This document shows positions 7,380 through 15,183 of a stretch of 64,000 nucleotides of DNA, piece by piece. The notes beneath the pieces are model-generated. The model did not search any database. It saw only the letters and a program-made list of their open reading frames with translations, and had not been told where the DNA came from. The stretch covers positions 4,617,501-4,681,500 of the forward strand of contig NZ_CP108423.1 of NCBI RefSeq assembly GCF_035917235.1. The letters are read 5' to 3'. Position 1 is the first letter of the stretch, and the number at the start of each line of letters is the position of its first letter. Origin of the DNA: Streptomyces sp. NBC_01294 (lineage in GTDB: Bacteria > Actinomycetota > Actinomycetes > Streptomycetales > Streptomycetaceae). The position numbers were made by a program, and so were the translations under genes.

Positions 7380-8639
7380 CTAGGGGTGTGCCCGGTGAGG
7401 TGGGGGCGGCGGGCCGTGGCTACGGTCGCCCCCGCCGTGCGGTGGCGCCGCTGCGAGCAGCAGCGCGATGGCCAGGCCCGCGACCGTGAGGGCCGGCAGC
7501 AGCACCCGTACGTCCACGAAGGCCACCAGGCCGGCACCCAGCGCCAGGGCGAGCGCGTTCGGTACGAAGACCAGGGTGTTGGCCGTGGCGGCGGCGCGGC
7601 CGAGGACCGCGTTCGGGACCTCGCGCTGCACCGCGGTCAGCGCGGCGATCAGCACGCACGGCAGCCCCGCCCCGATCACCGCGCTGCACACCAGCGCCAC
7701 CGCGTCGTACGGCAGCGCCCGGCCCGCCACCCCCAGCGCGAACAGGGCCGTGCCCGCGCCCGCGAACACCCGCTCCGGCATCCGCCGCAGCAGCGGCCCC
7801 GCCGCCAGTCCGCTGAGGACCGAACCCGCGCCCTGTACCGCGTACAGGACCCCCACGTAGGTGGGCGCGTGCCCCAGCACGGCGTCGGCGACCGCGTAGA
7901 TCACCGCGCCGTTCAGCCCGGCGAGGAACATCACCGCGGCGCCGGCCGACACCAGCGGCCGCAGCACGGGTGAGTCCCACAGCTGCCGCGCCCCCTCCCG
8001 CACCGACGCGAAGCCGCCCGTGCCCGCGGCCGTGCCCGCGGCCGCCCGCCCCGGTGGCTCCTCGCGGACCCGCAGCCGGGCGAAGATCACCGCCGCCAGC
8101 GCGAACGTCACCGCGTCGAGCAGAGCCACCGACGCCCCGCCGAACCGGACGAACAGGGCCGCGCCCACCGGCGGCGCGAGCAGCTTCATGCTCTCGTTGG
8201 CCGTCAGCCGCAGCCCGTTGAAGTCCCCCAGGAGCCGGCCGTCGACGACCTGCGGCACCAGGGCCGCCTCCGCCGCGTCGTGGAGGGCGCCGCAGATCCC
8301 GTACACGAGGAGGACGGCGAACAGCAGCCACACCCGGTCCGCGGAGTCGAGCAGGAGCAGGACGGGCAGCAGCCCGGCCATCAGGAGGCCGACGCCGACC
8401 AGCAGCGGTCGCCGGGGCAGCCGGTCGGCGAGTGCCCCCAGCGCGGGCCCGGCCAGGACGGGCGCCCACAGCGCGAACACGGTCAGCGCCGCGAGGCTGT
8501 CGGAGCCGGTCAGCGACTTCACCCAGACCCCGGCGACCAGCCACATGGCGGTCGTGCCGAAGCCGGAGACCACCACCCCGGACAGATAGAGCCCCGCATC
8601 GCGGTCCCGCAGGACCCGTCCCGTTCCCCAACCGGTCAT
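7380..8639 (-). CDS. MFS transporter
   Basis: A 419-aa polytopic inner-membrane protein of the major facilitator superfamily. It has alternating hydrophobic segments throughout, an early loop PLVGAL-like motif A variant (ALADRLPRRPLLVG around residue 65-78) and a long central loop rich in Gly/Ala (around residue 200). These features match the MFS_3/EntS-like exporters of actinobacteria that move drugs or siderophores. The substrate is unknown. The start ATG lacks a clear Shine-Dalgarno sequence. Its stop lies 5 bases from that of the convergent amidohydrolase. It has no regulator beside it. Confidence 0.85.
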   Translation of the reverse strand: MTGWGTGRVLRDRDAGLYLSGVVVSGFGTTAMWLVAGVWVKSLTGSDSLAALTVFALWAPVLAGPALGALADRLPRRPLLVGVGLLMAGLLPVLLLLDSADRVWLLFAVLLVYGICGALHDAAEAALVPQVVDGRLLGDFNGLRLTANESMKLLAPPVGAALFVRFGGASVALLDAVTFALAAVIFARLRVREEPPGRAAAGTAAGTGGFASVREGARQLWDSPVLRPLVSAGAAVMFLAGLNGAVIYAVADAVLGHAPTYVGVLYAVQGAGSVLSGLAAGPLLRRMPERVFAGAGTALFALGVAGRALPYDAVALVCSAVIGAGLPCVLIAALTAVQREVPNAVLGRAAATANTLVFVPNALALALGAGLVAFVDVRVLLPALTVAGLAIALLLAAAPPHGGGDRSHGPPPPPHRAHP

Positions 8640-8851
8640 CGGGCCAGCTTGCGTTCTAAGGAGGGGTGGGGGGATCGGGCTTTCGCCCTAGGACACGCCT
8701 GGCTCCGACCCGCGGGAGGGGAGGCTCCCCCGGGCGGGGGAGGGCGGTTCGTGCTGCCGCCGGATCCGCGCGGGTGCCGGTTCCGTGAGGCTGGGAGCAG
8801 GCGGGGGGAAGCCGGGACCGCCACACCGAACCGAGCACTCAGGAGAACGTC

Positions 8852-9406
8852 ATGGCGCCCGTGACCGGTACCGAGACCCCGACCGGAAGTCCGACCGAGA
8901 CCGCCACCGGGACCGCGGCCCCGGCCACGCCGCACACCCGGCGGCGCACCTGGCCCGGCTACACGGCCGCGGCCGCCGCCCTGGGCTACGCGGCCCCGCA
9001 TTTCTGGTGGGGCGCCGGGGTGGCGGCCATGTTCCCCGGTGACTTCGCGACCGCCCCGCAGGGCAACACGGAGGCGTTGATCGGCTACTGGGTGATGGGC
9101 GCGGTGGCGGTGTGCGGCGCGGTGCTCTCCCTGGCGCTGGTCCGCCCGTGGGGCCGTCGCGTCCCGGCCGGCCTGATCGCCGTACCGGCGGGGATCGCCG
9201 CGATCGGCATGACGCTGTGGGGCTTCACGTACTTCGCGATGCAGTACCTGCTCGCCGCCGAACGGGTCGTCTCGTCCCCGGCCTTCGCCGCCAAGGACGC
9301 GCACCCGCAGGCCGCCTGGGGGCTCTTCTGGTACAGCCTCTTCCTGCTCTGGGGGATCACGCTCGGCATCGCGGCCTGGCAGCGGCTGCGGTCCGCCCGC
9401 CGCTGA
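8852..9406 (+). CDS. Small polytopic membrane protein, DUF3995-like
   Basis: A 184-aa protein. About 35 Thr/Pro-rich residues at the N-terminus are followed by four hydrophobic segments (AAAAALGYAAPHFWWGAG, YWVMGAVAVCGAVLSLAL, VPAGIAAIGMTLWGFTYF, YSLFLLWGITLGIAAW). The four-helix layout with a conserved PHFWW element near helix 1 recalls DUF3995-type membrane proteins. The function is unknown. The ATG is preceded by AGGAGA with 7-base spacing. The 212-bp region upstream is GC-rich with no convincing promoter. A strong hairpin follows the gene. Confidence 0.75.
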   Translation: MAPVTGTETPTGSPTETATGTAAPATPHTRRRTWPGYTAAAAALGYAAPHFWWGAGVAAMFPGDFATAPQGNTEALIGYWVMGAVAVCGAVLSLALVRPWGRRVPAGLIAVPAGIAAIGMTLWGFTYFAMQYLLAAERVVSSPAFAAKDAHPQAAWGLFWYSLFLLWGITLGIAAWQRLRSARR

Positions 9407-9478
9407 ACGCGGCTGATGGTGGCTGATCGCGGTCGACGAGGCGCCGGTGAACGAGGGACCGGCCGGCGACCGACGGGC

Positions 9479-9510
9479 GGGCCGCTCCCGCGGAGGCGTG
9501 GGAGCGGCCC
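9479..9510. terminator. Bidirectional terminator hairpin
   Basis: Perfect 11-bp arms GGGCCGCTCCC (9479-9489) and GGGAGCGGCCC (9500-9510) with a 10-base loop. It lies between the convergent membrane-protein and metalloprotease genes. There is no T-run, which is usual for Streptomyces terminators. Confidence 0.7.
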
Positions 9511-9547
9511 GTCCCGGGTGCGCCGGTGGTGGGGGTGGGGCGTGGGG

Positions 9548-10894
9548 CTACTTCGGGGTGGCCCAGACCTGGCGCTTGTTCGTGTTCGCCGTGTAGAGCT
9601 GGACCACGGTGCCGTTGGCGGTCGCGCCGCCCGCCACGTCGAGGACCTTGCCCGACGCCACGTGGACGATCTGGCCCTTGGCGTTGACGGACCAGCGCTG
9701 TGCGGCCGAGCCGTTGCAGTCGTGGAGGCTGATCTTGTTGCCGTTGGTGCTCGCGTTGCGCGCGTTGTCCAGGCACTTGCCGAACGCGCGGAACGTGCCG
9801 TCCTTGCCCAGGATCCACGACTGGGCCGCGGAGCCGTTGCACGTGTAGAGCTGGATCTGCGTGCCGTTGGCCGCCTTGCCGCCCTTGGCGTCCAGGCACT
9901 TGGCGCCGATTCCGGTCACCCGGCCCTGCGGGGAGAGCGCGGCTCCGGCACCGGCCGCGAGGCGGCGCAGGCCCTGGACGTCGAACTGCTGGACGTAGGT
10001 GCCGGCGCGCTTGTCCTGGTAGGCGTACGCGGGCGAGCACATGACGGGGAACTGGCCGGAGTCCGTCCCCTTCACGCAGTCGCTCTTGTTCAGGCTGCGG
10101 TTGGCGTGTGTCAGGCCCAGCGTGTGCCCGAGCTCGTGGCTGATGTGGTTGCGCATGTACGTCTCGCCCATGGCGGCGGTCGGCTTGCCCGCCGAGGTGA
10201 AGAACTCGCTGTCGATGTAGGCGTGGCCGCTGGTCACGGTCTCCGCCACGGAGGAGTTGGTGAACCCGCAGCTGAGGTTCGCGCTGCCCGACCCGTCGTG
10301 GACCACCTTCCAGCCGGTGCTGCCCATGCTGCCTTCCCCGGCGGGCGGCAGGCAGGGGCGATGCAGGACGCCGACGATCACCTCGCCCTTGGGCCGTGTG
10401 TAGTCCCAGCCGACCGGCTTGGTGTCGACGGTGACCGGCAGGTTCGTGATGCGTCGCAGGTCGGCGGCGGAGGCCTGGACGTACGGGGCCAGCCAGTCCG
10501 CGGACTTCTGGTCGTAGAACTTGATCGTGTAGCCGGTCTGCAGCCACTTGGTCGCACCGCTCAGCTTCCACCCCTCGCCCTGGGGCGGCGCGGCCGCGGC
10601 GGCCGCGGCCGCGCGCGCGGCGGTCCGGGAAGGCTCCGCGCCGAGCGACATGACGCCGTCCTTGAAGGGCGTGCTGTCGCTGCCGTAGGTGGCGGAGTCC
10701 TCCGTGTGGGAGTCGGGCCCCTCGGCGGGGGAGTCGGGTGCCGCGGCGGTCGGAGGGGCGGTGTCCCCGGTGTCCTCGGTGCCGAACGCGGTGGAGGGGA
10801 GCTGCAGACTTCCCACGATCGCGGCCGCGGCCGCCACGGCAACCAGGGATATCCGGTGCTTGCCTGTCAGTCGCACGTGCTCGTTGCCTCTCAT
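9548..10894 (-). CDS. Secreted zinc metalloprotease with ricin-type lectin domain
   Basis: A 448-aa exported protein. A signal peptide (charged MRGNEHVRLTGKHR, then SLVAVAAAAAIVGSLQL) is followed by an Ala-rich pro-region and a metzincin catalytic domain. The zinc motif HELGHTLGLTH (HExxHxxGxxH) lies about two thirds along the catalytic part. The C-terminal 130 residues are a ricin-B trefoil lectin, with three units each showing the CLD...QLYTCNG...QSW pattern, the last degenerate (RQVWATPK). The expected role is extracellular proteolysis targeted to a glycan or cell surface. The start is ATG 10894 with GGGAGG about 10 bases upstream; the much longer open frame to 11344 is an artefact. The pairing of a short metzincin with a ricin lectin is typical of secreted Streptomyces hydrolases. 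It diverges from the GNAT gene. Confidence 0.88.
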   Translation of the reverse strand: MRGNEHVRLTGKHRISLVAVAAAAAIVGSLQLPSTAFGTEDTGDTAPPTAAAPDSPAEGPDSHTEDSATYGSDSTPFKDGVMSLGAEPSRTAARAAAAAAAAPPQGEGWKLSGATKWLQTGYTIKFYDQKSADWLAPYVQASAADLRRITNLPVTVDTKPVGWDYTRPKGEVIVGVLHRPCLPPAGEGSMGSTGWKVVHDGSGSANLSCGFTNSSVAETVTSGHAYIDSEFFTSAGKPTAAMGETYMRNHISHELGHTLGLTHANRSLNKSDCVKGTDSGQFPVMCSPAYAYQDKRAGTYVQQFDVQGLRRLAAGAGAALSPQGRVTGIGAKCLDAKGGKAANGTQIQLYTCNGSAAQSWILGKDGTFRAFGKCLDNARNASTNGNKISLHDCNGSAAQRWSVNAKGQIVHVASGKVLDVAGGATANGTVVQLYTANTNKRQVWATPK

Positions 10895-11032
10895 CGGAAT
10901 TCGCCTCCCGCCGGTCGTGCGGTGGCACGGGTGCGGAAATCGAAGCGATGATAGATCAATAAGCCCAACGAGCTTCTGTCGCCGTGGAGTTGGCGGCGTG
11001 TGGGGGGAGGGGCGGGGGATTACCATCGAGTC

Positions 11033-11512
11033 GTGCCTCAACTCCAGCTTCTGCGCTTCGACCACGCCCCGGCCGTGCTTGAGTTCGAGCGGGAGAACCG
11101 GGCCTACTTCGCGGCGTCCGTTCCCGACCGCGGCGATCACTACTTCGCCCACTTCGGCGAGCGGCACCACGCCCTGATGGCCGAGCAGGCCGCCGGCCTG
11201 TGCTTCTTCCACGTCCTGGTGGGCGACGGCGGCGAGGTGGTGGGGCGGGTCAACCTCGTCGACGTGGCGGACGGTTCGGCCGAGCTGGGATACCGGATCG
11301 CCGAGAAGGCCGCCGGCCGGGGAGTGGCCACGGCGGCCGTCCACGAGGCCTGCGGCATTGCGGCCACGCAGTACGGCCTGACCACGCTGAGGGCGGTCAC
11401 GACCCTCGACAACCCCGGCTCACAGGGCGTACTGGCCCGCACGGGTTTCACGCCGGTCGGCGACGTCCGAGTCGACGGCCGCCCGGGCCTCGGCTTCGTA
11501 CGCCACCTCTGA
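11033..11512 (+). CDS. GNAT-family N-acetyltransferase (RimJ/RimL-like)
   Basis: A 159-aa acetyltransferase. Signature elements are FERENRAYF at the N-terminus, then VVGRVNLVDVADGSAELGYRI (central beta strands) and the acetyl-CoA binding region AEKAAGRGVATAAVHEAC (Q/RxxGxG/A type). LDNPGSQGVLARTGFTPVG ends the fold. This wording is that of ribosomal-protein-alanine acetyltransferase-like GNATs, but the acceptor cannot be deduced. The start was set at the GTG giving MPQLQLLRFDHAP; an in-frame start at 11000 adds only Gly-rich residues. G-rich sequence lies about 20 bases upstream but no well-placed ribosome binding site. Confidence 0.85.
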   Translation: MPQLQLLRFDHAPAVLEFERENRAYFAASVPDRGDHYFAHFGERHHALMAEQAAGLCFFHVLVGDGGEVVGRVNLVDVADGSAELGYRIAEKAAGRGVATAAVHEACGIAATQYGLTTLRAVTTLDNPGSQGVLARTGFTPVGDVRVDGRPGLGFVRHL

Positions 11513-11685
11513 CCGCCTCACCTGACGGCGCCGGCCGCAGCGACCTGGAACGACTCGCCGACATCGCCATGACCGCCTGGCCGTCCTGACCCGTACGCCG
11601 CTCCGCCGTGCCGGTGCGAGCGACGGCCTTGCACCCGCCCCCGCCCCCAAGGCATGCTGCGCCAGGGCAAAGCGGGAGGATCATC

Positions 11686-12546
11686 ATGCCGGTGGACAAG
11701 CGGACCGCCGTGACGGCGGTGCTGTGTGCTGTGGCGGCACTGGGGGCCTCAGCCGCGGTCGCCAAGCTGGCGCCGCCGCCCGGGGAGGTTCCGGCCGTGC
11801 GGGCGAAGGCCGCGCCGACGATGTCGCCGACGGCGACGCCCTCACGCTCGCAGGTGGCGAAGCCGCAGCTCTCCGCACCGCCCGCGACCACCCTGCCGCC
11901 GGCCGTGACGCCGCCGCCCGGTGGGCCCGCGGCCTTCACCGGGGCCCTGTTCACGAACGGCCTGGACAGTGAGCACTTCTGCACGGCCACCGTGGTGAGC
12001 AGCCCCGGCCGCAACCTCCTCATCACCGCCGGGCACTGCCTGCTCGACGGCCGGCAGGGCGACGGGACCGCCGTCTTCGCGCCCGCGTACGCCAACGGGG
12101 TCGCCCCGTACGGCACGTGGAAGATCGAGGAGGTCTTCGAGGACGACCGCTGGGCCGAGGGTACGGACGACGACTACGACCTGGCCTTCGCCCGCCTCGC
12201 CCCCGACGGCCAGGGCCGCGCCATCGAGGACGTGACCGGGGCGGCCGCGCTCGACACCAGTGGCCGCGCGGGTGAGCAGGTCACCGTCACCGGTTACCCC
12301 GCCGACCGCAAGGTTCCCCGTACCTGCACGTCGGTCGCCGTCCGCCTGAGCGCGACGCAGCAGCGCTTCGACTGCGCCGACTTCCCGGGCGGCACAAGCG
12401 GCAGCGCGTGGATCGCCCCCGATGGGAAGATCATCGGCATCCTCACGGGCGGGGACACCGACGACGTGTCGACCAGCACGGTCCTCGGGGAGTACGCGGC
12501 CTCGCTGTACGCGAAGGCCACGGCGAAGGCCCCCGCGTCCCGTTAG
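11686..12546 (+). CDS. Secreted trypsin-like serine protease
   Basis: A 286-aa exported peptidase of the S1/V8 (glutamyl endopeptidase-like) type. It has a signal peptide (MPVDKRTAVTAVLCAVAALG) and a Pro-rich propeptide. The catalytic triad can be read: His in LLITAGHCLLDG, Asp in DDDYDLAFARL, and Ser in GGTSGSAWIAPDG. A cysteine pair around the His loop (HFCTA...GHCL) and another near the Ser (RTCTS, FDCADF) fit the fold. The start ATG follows GGGAGGA with 5-base spacing; an upstream in-frame start lacks one. A small leftward frame overlaps its last bases. Confidence 0.87.
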   Translation: MPVDKRTAVTAVLCAVAALGASAAVAKLAPPPGEVPAVRAKAAPTMSPTATPSRSQVAKPQLSAPPATTLPPAVTPPPGGPAAFTGALFTNGLDSEHFCTATVVSSPGRNLLITAGHCLLDGRQGDGTAVFAPAYANGVAPYGTWKIEEVFEDDRWAEGTDDDYDLAFARLAPDGQGRAIEDVTGAAALDTSGRAGEQVTVTGYPADRKVPRTCTSVAVRLSATQQRFDCADFPGGTSGSAWIAPDGKIIGILTGGDTDDVSTSTVLGEYAASLYAKATAKAPASR

Positions 12547-12728
12547 GGGGAGTTCACGACGTTGACGCTGGGGGCGTTGGACGGCGCCGGGCAGGAGACC
12601 ACGGGGTTCTGCGGGTCGCAGCCGATCTCCGTGCCGCCTCCGAAGAGGGCGGCCGCCATCGTGATCTTCAGAGTCCCGACGTCGGTGCGGTCAGTGGCCC
12701 ATGGGGGCCCGGGGAACTCTGCGCTCAC
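12543..12728 (-). CDS. Hypothetical small protein, GTGA-coupled to the gene upstream
   Basis: A possible 61-aa protein, not recognised. Its GTG start overlaps the TGA of the preceding leftward gene in a GTGA junction, the arrangement of translationally coupled genes. Its stop overlaps the stop of the convergent protease. It has a short hydrophobic segment (LKITMAAALFGGGTEIG) and two cysteines, and ends PSVNVVNSP. The support is positional only; it has no ribosome binding site of its own and could be chance coding in high-GC DNA. Confidence 0.35.
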   Translation of the reverse strand: MSAEFPGPPWATDRTDVGTLKITMAAALFGGGTEIGCDPQNPVVSCPAPSNAPSVNVVNSP

Positions 12729-13069
12729 TCGCCGGGCCCGAGCGCGGCCACCCGGTGGTGGATGCGCGACGTCTCTTCCAGCAGGTCCCTGGCCTTGTCC
12801 GGGTCCGCACGCTCGGCCGCCCGCCGCTCGAGATCACGAACGTGGTGGTCGAGGTGCGGGTCCCTGGCGAGCGCGTACTCGCCCCACCAGCGCGCCAGGA
12901 AAGCCGGTGCCGCCCCGATGTCGTAGGTGTCGGCGACCTTCGCCCGCCAGTTGGCCTCGAAGTCGCCCAGCAGCTGCGGGGCGTGGGCGGCGATCGCCGC
13001 CCGCAACGCGGGAATGCTGCGCTCGGGCATCGGGGGGACACCGTGGGCGGGCCCCGGGGCGGTGGTCAT
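12725..13069 (-). CDS. Small helical protein, DUF6247-like
   Basis: A 114-aa cytoplasmic protein. The N-terminus is MTTAPGPAHGVPPMPERSIP, followed by amphipathic helices (ALRAAIAAHAPQLLGDFEAN, then FLARWWGEYALARDP and DKARDLLEETSRIHHRVA). The pattern 'ALRAAI...LLGDFEANWRAKVADTY...WWGEYAL' recalls small actinobacterial proteins of the DUF6247 type, sometimes found next to toxin-like genes; this is a weak recollection. The ATG has AGGAAG about 7 bases upstream. It is followed without a gap by the small GTGA-coupled frame, so the two may form a two-gene unit. Confidence 0.6.
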   Translation of the reverse strand: MTTAPGPAHGVPPMPERSIPALRAAIAAHAPQLLGDFEANWRAKVADTYDIGAAPAFLARWWGEYALARDPHLDHHVRDLERRAAERADPDKARDLLEETSRIHHRVAALGPGE

Positions 13070-13134
13070 CAGCGCTTCCTCTTCCGGTCGGCGCACTCCA
13101 CGCCAGTGCGCCCGGCACCGCCCGGTGAGGGGTA

Positions 13135-13160
13135 GGCGAATCCGTGCGAGGGCGAATCCG
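13135..13160. repeat. Direct repeat pair upstream of the small helical gene
   Basis: GGCGAATCCG occurs at 13135-13144 and 13151-13160, a 16-bp period, about 65-90 bp upstream of the leftward start at 13069. It may be an operator or activator site. Confidence 0.4.
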
Positions 13161-13171
13161 CCCGAAGGAGT

Positions 13172-13193
13172 GGGTGGCACGTGATCGCCACCC
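13172..13193 (-). terminator. Hairpin downstream of the Nudix gene
   Basis: GGGTGGC (13172-13178) and GCCACCC (13187-13193) with an 8-base loop, about 32 bases past the Nudix stop. A plausible intrinsic terminator, though the palindromic core could also be a protein site. Confidence 0.45.
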
Positions 13194-13224
13194 CTTGGCC
13201 GCGCCTCGCCGATCGGGCCGGGGG

Positions 13225-13668
13225 TCAGGCCAGCAGGCCCAGGTGGACCGGTTCTGCCGGGGCGTTCGCCAGGAGGTCCGGCAGGCGCGGGGGCCACAGG
13301 GGTTCGCCGAGGGTGGCCAGGCGCTCGGCGGGGAGCCACTGCCAGTGGATGCCGGGTTCCTCCAGGACCGGTTCGCGGTGGGGTCCCCGTGCGAGGTAGA
13401 CGTGCTCGTGCTGGCGGACCGGGACCCCCTGGTGCGTGAAGTCGTGCTCCCAGGTGCACAGGAGCCGCTCCGGCTCCAGGTCGGTCCACCCGGTCTCCTC
13501 GCGCAGCTCGCGCCGCACGCAGTCCTCGGGACTCTCGCCGGGGTCGATGCCGCCGCCGGGCGGTAGCCAGTGGATGCCGACCTCCACGTTGTCCTCGCGG
13601 AAGAGGAACACGGATCCGGCGGGGGACAGGATGACAACGCGCGCTGCGTGACGTGGAGTTCGCCTCAT
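13225..13668 (-). CDS. Nudix hydrolase
   Basis: A 147-aa Nudix-fold hydrolase acting on a nucleoside-diphosphate-X compound. The Nudix box is complete: GGIDPGE, then seven residues, then RELREETGW (GX5EX7REUXEEXGU). It is preceded by VVILSPAGSVFLFRED and HWLPPG, the beta strands that lead into the box. Late in the protein HWQWLPAERLATL is the usual C-terminal helix of this family. The start ATG at 13668 gives MRRTPRHAARVVI. There is no strong ribosome binding site, and the upstream extension to 13734 runs into the tandem repeat area and is not used. Confidence 0.85.
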   Translation of the reverse strand: MRRTPRHAARVVILSPAGSVFLFREDNVEVGIHWLPPGGGIDPGESPEDCVRRELREETGWTDLEPERLLCTWEHDFTHQGVPVRQHEHVYLARGPHREPVLEEPGIHWQWLPAERLATLGEPLWPPRLPDLLANAPAEPVHLGLLA

Positions 13669-13737
13669 CGATTCAGGGTACGCCGGTGATCGGATCCGGG
13701 GGATGGGCTTGCACCAGGCCTTTTGCCGCCCCATCCA

Positions 13738-13867
13738 CCCGGTCCGATCACCCGGTTCGACCGCCCGGTCCGATCACCCGGTTCGACCGCCCGGTTCGAC
13801 CGCCCGGTCCGATCACCCGGTCCGATCACCCGGTTCGACCGCCCGGTTCGACCACCCGGTCCGATCG
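13738..13867. repeat. Ten 13-bp tandem repeats
   Basis: Ten head-to-tail 13-bp units occur in two alternating versions, CCCGGTCCGATCA and CCCGGTTCGACCG (with hybrids in the last two units), followed by a partial unit. They fill the intergenic region between the FtsX-type permease stop and the Nudix start. The two versions are arranged A B A B B A A B B' A', so the array is not a simple duplication series. Confidence 0.85.
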
Positions 13868-13908
13868 CCCGAGGCCGAACCGCCGCGTCCGCCCGCCCCG
13901 TTGCCCCC

Positions 13909-15183
13909 CTACGCCGCCGCCAGCGCCAGCGTCGGCGACAGCCGGGCCGCGCGGACCGCCGGGTAGAGGCCGGCCAGCGTGCCGATCGCCAGCGTGGACG
14001 CGAAGCCGCCGGTCACCGCCCACAGCGGGACCACCCAGGGCAGGTCGCCCGCCCGGGCGTAGACCGCCGTGGCCGCGCCGCCGAGGACGATGCCCGCCAG
14101 GCCGCCGAGGCCGGACAGGAGCAGGGACTCCGTCACGAACTGGATCCGGATCTGGCCCTTGGTCCCGCCCAGGGACCGGCGCAGGCCGATCTCGTGCCGC
14201 CGCTCCAGCACCGAGATGATCATGGTGTTGGCGACCCCGACCCCGCCCACCAGCAGCGCGATCCCGCCCAGACCCAGCAGCAGCGTGCTGAAGGCGCCCT
14301 CCGTGGCCGCCTTCGCCTGGAGGGCCGCCGAGGGGTCGGTGACCAGGACCGCGCTCGGGGTCTGCGGGTTGGCCGTCTGGGGGATCAGCTTCCTGACCGC
14401 CGCCACCCGGTCGTCCGCCGACCGTTCGTACACCGCCGTCGGGTGCCCGTCGAAGCCCAGCAGCTGCTCGGCCGCGTCCCAGCCGATCAGCGCGGAGCGC
14501 TCGATCTCGGGGGCGAGCGGGATCGGCTTCAGGACGCCGATCACCGTGAAGTACCGGCCGCCGATGAAGACCTGCTGGCCCGGTTCGGTGATGCCGAGCC
14601 GGCGCGCGGACACGTCACCGAGCACCACCGACGGGTAGCGGCCGGTCGCCCCGTTGAGCCAGGTGCCGCTCGCGATGCCGGCACGCAGCGTGCCCAGCAG
14701 GTCGTCCTTGGCCGCCTTGAGCACGACCCCGCCCGTCTCGCCCTTCGGGATGTTCTCCGAACGGCGTACGGACTCGGCCACGTCCCCGGTGGTGCCGACC
14801 GACTCGACGCCCTCGATGCGGGAGATCATGCCGGGGGCGTCCTCGGGGAGCTTGGTGTCCTGGCCGGTGAACATCCCCTGGCCGGGCGTCGCCACCAGCA
14901 TGTTGGTGCCGAGCGCGTCGAGTTCGCGCAGCAGCTTGGCCTGACTGGACGAGGAGATCCCGACCACCGCGATCATCGTCGCGATGCCGATGGCGATGCC
15001 GAGCGCGGACAGGAACACCCGCATCGGGCGCGAGCGCAGGCCGGCCGATCCGACGTGCAGGACGTCCCGCGGGGACAGCCGCGGCGGGGTCAGCCTCCGG
15101 GCGCGGGCGCCCGTGCGTGCCGCCGTACGCGTGCTCCTGCGCGTGCTCTCGGGCGTGCTCTCGGGCGTCCTCGTACGGCTCAT
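13909..15183 (-). CDS. FtsX/MacB-type ABC transporter permease
   Basis: A 424-aa permease. An Arg/Thr-rich N-terminal extension of about 45 residues precedes the first membrane helix (MRVFLSALGIAIGIATMIAVVGIS). A large extracytoplasmic domain (MacB_PCD, about residues 80-280) follows, and three C-terminal helices form the FtsX domain (LLLGLGGIALLVGGVGVANTMI; SLLLSGLGGLAGIVLG; ALWAV... to AIGTLAGLYPA). The conserved cytoplasmic coupling segment ERRHEIGLRRSLGGTKGQI is present. It overlaps the ATPase gene by 4 bases (ATGA) and is the last gene of the lipoprotein-adaptor-ATPase-permease operon. The expected role is mechanotransmission-type export of a lipophilic compound or peptide. Confidence 0.9.
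   Translation of the reverse strand: MSRTRTPESTPESTRRSTRTAARTGARARRLTPPRLSPRDVLHVGSAGLRSRPMRVFLSALGIAIGIATMIAVVGISSSSQAKLLRELDALGTNMLVATPGQGMFTGQDTKLPEDAPGMISRIEGVESVGTTGDVAESVRRSENIPKGETGGVVLKAAKDDLLGTLRAGIASGTWLNGATGRYPSVVLGDVSARRLGITEPGQQVFIGGRYFTVIGVLKPIPLAPEIERSALIGWDAAEQLLGFDGHPTAVYERSADDRVAAVRKLIPQTANPQTPSAVLVTDPSAALQAKAATEGAFSTLLLGLGGIALLVGGVGVANTMIISVLERRHEIGLRRSLGGTKGQIRIQFVTESLLLSGLGGLAGIVLGGAATAVYARAGDLPWVVPLWAVTGGFASTLAIGTLAGLYPAVRAARLSPTLALAAA

Noticed and set aside
9548..11344. A 598-aa version of the metalloprotease
   Set aside because: The extra N-terminus crosses the divergent promoter and the GNAT gene. The ATG at 10894 has a proper ribosome binding site followed by a signal peptide.
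13738..13867. CRISPR array
   Set aside because: The units are contiguous 13-bp repeats without spacers, and no cas gene is present.
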